IMG/VR virus record: IMGVR_UViG_3300033153_002137
Location: 1-28,424 of that record
DNA length: 28,424 nt
Source of the DNA: a virus
Strand: one strand, 5' to 3'
Part shown: positions 23,877 through 28,424 of the stretch, piece after piece
Layout: each line of letters starts with the position of its first letter
How positions within the stretch are numbered: the stretch's first letter is position 1
Translations under genes and position numbers: made by a program
The notes under the pieces: generated by a model
Database searches by the model: none
What the model was told of the DNA's origin: nothing
What the model saw: only the letters and a program-made list of their open reading frames with translations

Positions 23877-24184
23877 TAATTAAATTTTTTGTATAAGCTA
23901 AATTGATCAAGACTTAATTCATCTTTATCAGACAAGTCTTTAAATTTACTTTTAAGTATTTCCGTTTGTGCATCAGAAAAGTCTATAGTAACTGGTACAA
24001 CAGCTTTCTGATTCCATCGAATTGCTTTTTCATCTTGTACTATTTCAAACTCTTTGACTTCTTTTTCTGTCGGATATAATTTAACCCTCAGACTCTCAAC
24101 AGCTGACATAGTATCAAAGTTACCTTTTTCTGGTAACAGTCCAACAAGAACTAAACGTTCTTGGATATTCATTTTAATTTTCAT
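23876..24184 (-). CDS. Conserved phage hypothetical protein (102 aa)
   Basis: The start NIQERLVLVGLLPEKGNF and the end LDQFSLYKKFN resemble a small family of unknown function scattered across phages near lysis or tail genes, in my recollection. The middle is acidic and lysine-rich and looks like a compact alpha/beta fold (KEFEIVQDEKAIRW, VTIDFSDAQTEILKSKF). No membrane segment or catalytic motif is present. Two starts are possible: ATG at 24184 (11-base overlap with the peptidase gene) or ATG at 24172, one base after that gene's stop (TAAAATG), which fits the spacing used elsewhere here. The conserved block begins with NIQ, which both starts include. Confidence 0.62.
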   Translation of the reverse strand: MKIKMNIQERLVLVGLLPEKGNFDTMSAVESLRVKLYPTEKEVKEFEIVQDEKAIRWNQKAVVPVTIDFSDAQTEILKSKFKDLSDKDELSLDQFSLYKKFN

Positions 24185-24674
24185 TTTTATTCATTATTAG
24201 TTCAACGTGAGGAAGATCATCAAAATTTTGATCGTAAATGATTTCACCATCAGAATCCCAATTTCCACCCCATCGGATTTTATGTGTAATTTCTCCTTCT
24301 TCATATAGTTTGTTAGCTACACATAATAAATTAGCAGCTACAAATATTAAATGTTTATCATCGTAAGCCAGTTGTTTCTTACCTGGTATCCAAACATAAA
24401 AATCAAAGGCCCTAGCAGGTTGGTAGTTATGCATACTTAATTGCTTATAACCATCCACGTAGGTAATTACCTTTGATTTATTTACGATAATCCATTCCCC
24501 TTCTATTTTTTTTCTGCCTTTCTTATAGTACTCAAATTGTACTTCAGGACTTCTGTAACCATGGGCTAATCCAAAATCAACAGCAGAACATTGCAAAGCC
24601 CTATCTATAATCTTACGTAAATCTTCGTGTAAGGTTTCATAAACCACCTTCGAAGTTATTCCTAATTTATACAT
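24174..24674 (-). CDS. Endolysin, M15-family peptidoglycan peptidase (166 aa)
   Basis: This is a single-domain zinc peptidase of the M15 (D-Ala-D-Ala carboxypeptidase / L-Ala-D-Glu endopeptidase) type. The hallmarks are GYRSPEVQFEYYKKGR (39-54), SMHNYQPARAFDFY (80-93) with zinc ligands H82 and D91, and DLPHVEL (153-159) with D153 as candidate catalytic residue and H156 as third ligand. The length matches single-domain phage endolysins. There is no signal peptide or membrane anchor, so export depends on the holin at 23027-23437. It would cut peptide stems of the Gram-negative wall during lysis. Neighbours in the same block are small membrane proteins. A virion-borne peptidoglycan-opening role is less likely given this location. 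Confidence 0.88.
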   Translation of the reverse strand: MYKLGITSKVVYETLHEDLRKIIDRALQCSAVDFGLAHGYRSPEVQFEYYKKGRKKIEGEWIIVNKSKVITYVDGYKQLSMHNYQPARAFDFYVWIPGKKQLAYDDKHLIFVAANLLCVANKLYEEGEITHKIRWGGNWDSDGEIIYDQNFDDLPHVELIMNKNEN

Positions 24675-24676
24675 TT

Positions 24677-25054
24677 TTAATTAATTCTAAATATTGCACC
24701 TATAAATTCTCTAAACTCCTGTATTGTAAGAGCATATCCTAAAGCAAACAATGGTATTATTATCCATTTGTTAGTAGTTAAGGTACGCCAGAATTTAGTT
24801 TCTTTTTCAAGTTTCTTAATCTTATCAGAATTTCTTTCTCGTTCAATTGTAGCAACCCTTTCTGTAACCTCTGCTACTGAACCGTTAGTTTTAATAACTT
24901 GAACTAAGATCTTATCTATCTTCTCATTAGTATGATCGTGTTGACCTATAGCATCTTTTTTAGCTACTTCAATATCTTTTCGGATCACCTCTAATTTTAA
25001 ATTAAGATTCTCCTCTTCTAATACTTCTAATTTGTTATCCATAAATCTGCACAT
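24677..25054 (-). CDS. Coiled-coil, tail-anchored membrane protein of lysis block (125 aa)
   Basis: The first 90 residues form a charged coiled coil (NKLEVLEEENLNLKLEV; then TNGSVAEVTERVATIERER), followed by a basic stretch and one C-terminal hydrophobic segment (about residues 93-112, WIIIPLFALGYAL). The topology and the NGSVAEVTERV pattern resemble XhlA-type holin partners and other phage lysis accessory proteins, but this is likeness in layout, not a confirmed family. The start at 25054 is one base after the upstream stop (TAAAATG); a second ATG at 25042 (MDNKLEV) is possible. A role in anchoring or timing lysis is inferred from the neighbouring endolysin and holin genes. Confidence 0.58.
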   Translation of the reverse strand: MCRFMDNKLEVLEEENLNLKLEVIRKDIEVAKKDAIGQHDHTNEKIDKILVQVIKTNGSVAEVTERVATIERERNSDKIKKLEKETKFWRTLTTNKWIIIPLFALGYALTIQEFREFIGAIFRIN

Positions 25055-25055
25055 T

Positions 25056-25340
25056 TTATAATTCTATCATGTAATGAGTCTTACATATATTGTTGAAATG
25101 TTGTATAACGTCATGGAGTTCATCTGTAGTAAAAAAATTTTTAGTTTCATAATCTACACCACGATCAAAATAATCTACTAATATCCTAAGTAAATATTGT
25201 AATATTCTAAAATTAGCTTTGTAACATTCAATATCACGTCTACCTAAACGTTGAAACTTAGATAACATATTACCATAATCTACAAAACCTATTCTCACAT
25301 TAAAGAGAAATACATTTATATCATTTGCTGTTGCCGCCAT
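25056..25340 (-). CDS. Conserved hypothetical protein of Bacteroidota phages (94 aa)
   Basis: This small helical protein (MAATANDINVFLFNVRIGFV, then YKANFRILQYLLRILVDYF and ELHDVIQHFNNIC) has the even hydrophobic spacing of a soluble helical bundle, with no membrane segment. I recall similar small proteins beside lysins in Bacteroidota phage genomes, with no known function. The start is preceded by the AT-only leader described at 25341-25354 and no Shine-Dalgarno. The gene opens the lysis block; a lysis or tail-assembly link is guilt by association only. Confidence 0.58.
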   Translation of the reverse strand: MAATANDINVFLFNVRIGFVDYGNMLSKFQRLGRRDIECYKANFRILQYLLRILVDYFDRGVDYETKNFFTTDELHDVIQHFNNICKTHYMIEL

Positions 25341-25354
25341 TATTTATTTATTTA
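25341..25354 (-). promoter_or_regulatory. AT-only translation leader (TAAA repeats)
   Basis: The 14 bases between two genes read, on the coding strand, as repeats of TAAA directly before the ATG at 25340. There is no Shine-Dalgarno. A-rich unstructured leaders of this kind are what Bacteroidota ribosomes favour. I see no promoter or terminator in this gap. Confidence 0.4.
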
Positions 25355-25765
25355 TTATGTGAAGTATGAATAACTAACGCTGACCGATTTTGTAACTGCG
25401 TTTGAAGCATCATCACTAATGTCAATTCTTGAGAACAAGTTTTCTGTTGGAAGAGTACCAAAATTAATAACTGTTAATGTAAAATCTCCTGTATGTCCAA
25501 TTCCTGTAGTCATTTTATACCATGAAGTACCATCACCAGTATCAACTCTCGTACAAGTAGTTGTCATACTATCAGGAGTTACATTTATACTTGAAGAATC
25601 AGAATCGCCTCCTTGATTATTTAAATATAAATTATTTGATGATTCAATAAGAGCTGCTGAAGGCCAAGTTATTGTATTTACATTAACTATATTAGCTGCT
25701 GTTACAGTATTTACATTTACTGTATTAGCTGCTGTTACTGTATTTATGTTTACTACATCAGCCAT
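25355..25765 (-). CDS. Small beta-rich fibre partner, copy A (136 aa)
   Basis: This protein is a paralog of the one at 20901-21299: the last 90 residues share a CTR, DTGDG, WY, HTGDFT, FGTLPTE, RIDISDDA, VSYSY series. The N-terminus is different and consists of an 11-residue repeat, VN(I/V)NTVTAAN(T/I), twice and then VNVNTITW, which could form a beta stem. It follows the first tail-fibre gene with a one-base stop/start overlap. A fibre-tip, adaptor or assembly role is inferred from repeated pairing with fibre genes. No enzyme motif or signal peptide is seen. Confidence 0.62.
   Translation of the reverse strand: MADVVNINTVTAANTVNVNTVTAANIVNVNTITWPSAALIESSNNLYLNNQGGDSDSSSINVTPDSMTTTCTRVDTGDGTSWYKMTTGIGHTGDFTLTVINFGTLPTENLFSRIDISDDASNAVTKSVSVSYSYFT
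25691..25756. repeat. 33-bp tandem repeat in small fibre-partner gene A
   Basis: Two adjacent 33-base units (25691-25723 and 25724-25756) each begin ATTAGCTGCTGTTAC on the plus strand and differ at a few positions. A partial third copy precedes them (about 25671-25690). On the coding strand they give the 11-residue VNVNTVTAAN-type repeat. The unit is a multiple of three, so copy number can change without breaking the frame. Confidence 0.8.
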
Positions 25766-28424
25766 TATACTTGAATTTGATCTAAGCTTGGATTAAAATA
25801 AATAGCATCCAATTCTAAAGCTACACCTATTTTTTGTACTTGATCTCCTGAACCACCTGGTGGTGTTTGCGTTAACCAATCTCCTGTTGATGAAGTATTA
25901 ACGTAAATATCTCCTCCTATAGCCCAAGACCAATCATCATTTCTAACTACTCCTAACAATAGTACTTCTTGTACACCTGTACTTGTAGTAGTAGCTAAAG
26001 CTATACAAGGCATAGTTGATGCATTGTTTGCATCACAAACAGCTAATGTATTTGCTGTACCATTTGAATACATTGGTGTACCTACATCTGGTATTGTACC
26101 AATTGTAGTTATTGTCATACATACTCCTTTTACTGTTTTATTAGCAATAGGAGTTCCGTCAACAATTAAATTTCCACCTATTTCTAAATCAGCATATAAA
26201 GAAACTAAACCAGTAGATTTAGTTAATTGAAGAATGTTGTTAGTCCCATTATTTATTTTAAATTCATCAGATGTACCTACACTTAAATACCAATGTAATG
26301 TACTAGTTTCATAAAAATACACACCAGATGCTTTTCCAACTCCAGCAACCATACTTATATAAGCATGATCAGTTTCTCCTACAAATTCAGCTAATCCGTA
26401 TAGAGCAGTATGAGTACCTGAAACTATCATTGTACTTGCATTGGTTGAAGATGCTCCAACAAATAATTTATCTGCTAAATATCCTTTACCATTTGCATCT
26501 ACAGAAAACATTGTATTAGAATCATTATCTGCAGATATTAAAAAGTGTGTTCCGGCTGCACCAGTACTAAGTCCTAATACTGGACCAGTAGTATTTTGAT
26601 TATATAAACGTGCTACATAATTAGAAGAATTATCCCATGTTATATATAATTTTTTATCAGTAAGAGCCGAAGCACCGATACCAACGTTATCACTAGAATT
26701 AACTAATGATAACCCGTACTGAGTTTCCCACCATAAAGCAGACCAGAATAAACCTGTAGTCTGACCACTTAGAGAAGTAAGAGTATAATATTGTGTACCT
26801 ACTGCTAATCTTGCCTCATCTGTATCATATGTCCAAATATCACCTTTAGTTGTTAAAGGAGAACTTACACCCCCTCCTGTTAATAAAGTTCCACCAGCAT
26901 AAGCATTACCAGCATAATCAACATAGAATTTACTAACACCATAATTTGTAAGATGTAATAAATAATTACTAACCATTGTAGTATAACTATTTAATACAAA
27001 AGCATGTGTATTTGAAACATCACTTTGAAATGCGCCATCACTATAGAAGGTGTGCCAGAATCTAATACCCGATCCTCCAGCATCCCCTAAGACTAGGTTA
27101 TCAGTAGAATAAAAAGCTAAAGTATTTAATACGATAGAAGCAGTAGATGCTGTGATCTGTAATTGGTTAGATGCTGAAAAAAAATATATGTTATTAGTAG
27201 TTGGGCCAATATCAATATGGGTAGCTTCTAGAATTAAAGTAGCAGCGGCAGTATGTCCTTGAATATTGTCTACATATAAATTTCCATCCAGATCAGTACT
27301 ACCTGATACTGAGAGTTTATGGGTAGCACTAGAACCTACTCCTATTCCTACATTCTTTGCAGTAGTAAAAAGAACTACCCCCTCCGTATCAGTTTTCCAG
27401 AGGTCTGCCCAATACATTCCTGTAGATGGGCCAGATGTATCTGAAATTAATGTTTGTCCAGTAGTACCTGCTGGTACTGCTGCATCAACTGTTGAGAATC
27501 CCCATAATTGTCCCTTAGTATCTAAAGGAGATTCAAATATATCTACTTCAACTATGTTTCCACTACCATCTACTTGCAAAGCATATGTACCTGTTCCAGA
27601 AAATGTGTTTACTCCATACAAATTAAAAATTATTTCTCCATCGTGATTTATTTTTAATTTAGTTGCCGTAATACCTGCATTAACTGTCTGAAATTCTAAA
27701 CGTCCAGTCTCACTTCCTGAAGTTGGAGACGTAATAACTGATTTAATATATCCGTACAACTGTTCATTTGCTGAAGAATCTTTCATAACAAATGTCAACC
27801 CAACCTCAAAATCTGCTGTTGCTATATCTCTATGCAAAGCCAAAGGCGATACGGCACTATAACCAAATTCAAGTTTTTTATCACCCGCAATATACCAGCC
27901 TAAATGGTCATCTGTAACTTCCTGAACATAAGTGTCTCCGTCTCCCCACTTAATCAATTCCGTTGTTACAGCTAGTAAAATATCATCACCAGAAGTCGCA
28001 GGTGTTAAATCCGTACCAGTTTTATCCCAATAAGAAGAAGAACTTCCTGAATAAGCTAATGTAACAACTCCACCTGCAGAATATGTAGCTGTAATATCTG
28101 TACCACCTACTATATCTAAATCTCCACCTGAAGTAACAGTTGTTCTTTGAACATTGTCTGTCTTCAAATTAAAAGAAACATAATTATCATATGTTGGAGC
28201 GTTTGATATATAACTCCAATCCATCTTACTATCTTGTAAAAGTACTCCATCAATAGTTACCCCATTACCCGAAGCTTGATATTCTTCTATAGTATCTGTT
28301 TGAAATTCATATGATGTACCTACCCATTCTGAAGCTGCAGTCATATCTCCTTCAAGAATATATATACTTTCATGTCCAAGTCTAAATTGATAACTTGTTG
28401 ATACTGCAGTAGGTTGAACTTGAG
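25765..28424 (-). CDS. Long tail fibre / receptor-binding protein, copy A (5' end outside window)
   Basis: The frame is open to the right edge; an ATG exists at 28344, but 26 more in-frame codons upstream encode fibre-like sequence (TSYQFRLGHESIYILEGD) resembling what follows (TSYEFQTD), so the true start is probably outside. At least 885 residues. It is beta-rich and Ser/Thr/Gly/Asn-rich, as in trimeric fibres. Two related segments (numbered from the ATG at 28344: residues 271-347 and 495-568) share SPL, TKG, W, TG(M/L)(Y/F)W, LW and NVGIG. The C-terminal module (about 735-856; GVVRNDDWSW, PPGGSG, FNPSLDQI) matches the other fibre at 21306-23027. It is probably a host-binding protein, followed by its small partner with a one-base overlap. 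Confidence 0.78.
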   Translation of the reverse strand, partial: QVQPTAVSTSYQFRLGHESIYILEGDMTAASEWVGTSYEFQTDTIEEYQASGNGVTIDGVLLQDSKMDWSYISNAPTYDNYVSFNLKTDNVQRTTVTSGGDLDIVGGTDITATYSAGGVVTLAYSGSSSSYWDKTGTDLTPATSGDDILLAVTTELIKWGDGDTYVQEVTDDHLGWYIAGDKKLEFGYSAVSPLALHRDIATADFEVGLTFVMKDSSANEQLYGYIKSVITSPTSGSETGRLEFQTVNAGITATKLKINHDGEIIFNLYGVNTFSGTGTYALQVDGSGNIVEVDIFESPLDTKGQLWGFSTVDAAVPAGTTGQTLISDTSGPSTGMYWADLWKTDTEGVVLFTTAKNVGIGVGSSATHKLSVSGSTDLDGNLYVDNIQGHTAAATLILEATHIDIGPTTNNIYFFSASNQLQITASTASIVLNTLAFYSTDNLVLGDAGGSGIRFWHTFYSDGAFQSDVSNTHAFVLNSYTTMVSNYLLHLTNYGVSKFYVDYAGNAYAGGTLLTGGGVSSPLTTKGDIWTYDTDEARLAVGTQYYTLTSLSGQTTGLFWSALWWETQYGLSLVNSSDNVGIGASALTDKKLYITWDNSSNYVARLYNQNTTGPVLGLSTGAAGTHFLISADNDSNTMFSVDANGKGYLADKLFVGASSTNASTMIVSGTHTALYGLAEFVGETDHAYISMVAGVGKASGVYFYETSTLHWYLSVGTSDEFKINNGTNNILQLTKSTGLVSLYADLEIGGNLIVDGTPIANKTVKGVCMTITTIGTIPDVGTPMYSNGTANTLAVCDANNASTMPCIALATTTSTGVQEVLLLGVVRNDDWSWAIGGDIYVNTSSTGDWLTQTPPGGSGDQVQKIGVALELDAIYFNPSLDQIQV
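26641..27534 (-). repeat. Two related modules inside tail fibre A
   Basis: Two diverged protein segments (nt 27304-27534 and nt 26641-26862) have the same order of motifs: SPL(D/T)TKG(Q/D), then W, SG-x-x-TG-(M/L)-(Y/F)-W, LW, and NVGIG with a following K-L strand. They are separated by about 150 residues of variable beta-rich sequence and suggest an ancestral module duplication in the fibre shaft. Confidence 0.65.

Noticed and set aside
12755-27646. Other plus-strand frames (12755-12958, 19996-20214, 22663-22896, 25419-25616, 26024-26230, 26328-26519, 27266-27646)
   Set aside because: All are antisense shadows of well-supported structural, neck or fibre genes on the minus strand.
1-28424. 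Alternative genetic code with TAG or TGA read as an amino acid, as in some crAss-like phages
   Set aside because: All long genes are open in the standard code, TAA ends most of them, and the gene at 23427-23876 ends in TAG at a sensible place.
1-28424. tRNA genes, rho-independent terminators or promoters in the window
   Set aside because: The largest gap between genes is 15 bases; I saw no cloverleaf, no GC-rich hairpin followed by a T run, and no room for a promoter outside coding sequence.

Overview
The window looks like the late (virion and lysis) region of a crAss-like phage (order Crassvirales), a tailed phage lineage of Bacteroidota. The strongest evidence is the incomplete giant reading frame on the minus strand from 10789 to the left edge, at least 3,596 codons. 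It carries the crAss-type virion RNA polymerase signature: an RIPTQ motif, then 35 residues later the catalytic DFDID metal-binding loop (nt 1946-1960). The gene order (ring-type proteins, a 1,330-residue muzzle protein, three putative cargo or ejection proteins, giant RNA polymerase) also fits that group. The DNA is visibly AT-rich, and most starts lack a Shine-Dalgarno sequence, as in Bacteroidota. Reading frames translate in the standard code; TAA stops dominate and TAG is used as a real stop at least once.

Everything is encoded on the minus strand, so transcription runs from high to low coordinates. In that order: (1) a tail-fibre protein cut by the right edge (25765-28424) with a small beta-rich partner (25355-25765); (2) a lysis block at 23027-25340 with a conserved small protein, a coiled-coil membrane protein, an M15-family peptidoglycan peptidase, a conserved 102-residue protein, a one-pass membrane protein and a holin; (3) a second tail fibre and a paralogous small partner (20901-23027); (4) neck and tail-barrel proteins (18758-20888) and the muzzle (14764-18756); (5) three probable cargo or ejection proteins (10805-14761); (6) the giant RNA polymerase protein (1-10789, 3' end outside the window).

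The genes are packed with almost no intergenic DNA. Many adjacent genes share a stop/start base (TAATG) or are separated by one or two bases, which suggests one long late transcript with translational coupling. I see no tRNA, terminator, promoter, mobile element or CRISPR array. Portal, major capsid protein and terminase are not in the window; they would be expected to the right.

The points most worth a second look are: a zinc-metallopeptidase motif (HEAFH followed by AEEF) in the middle of the RNA polymerase polypeptide, next to an acidic linker; a duplicated fibre plus small-partner cassette flanking the lysis block; an inserted adhesin-like domain in the muzzle; and a recurring aromatic-x-x-Gly-Gly motif in the putative cargo proteins. 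Family assignments come from recognising motifs and gene order by eye; no database search was possible.
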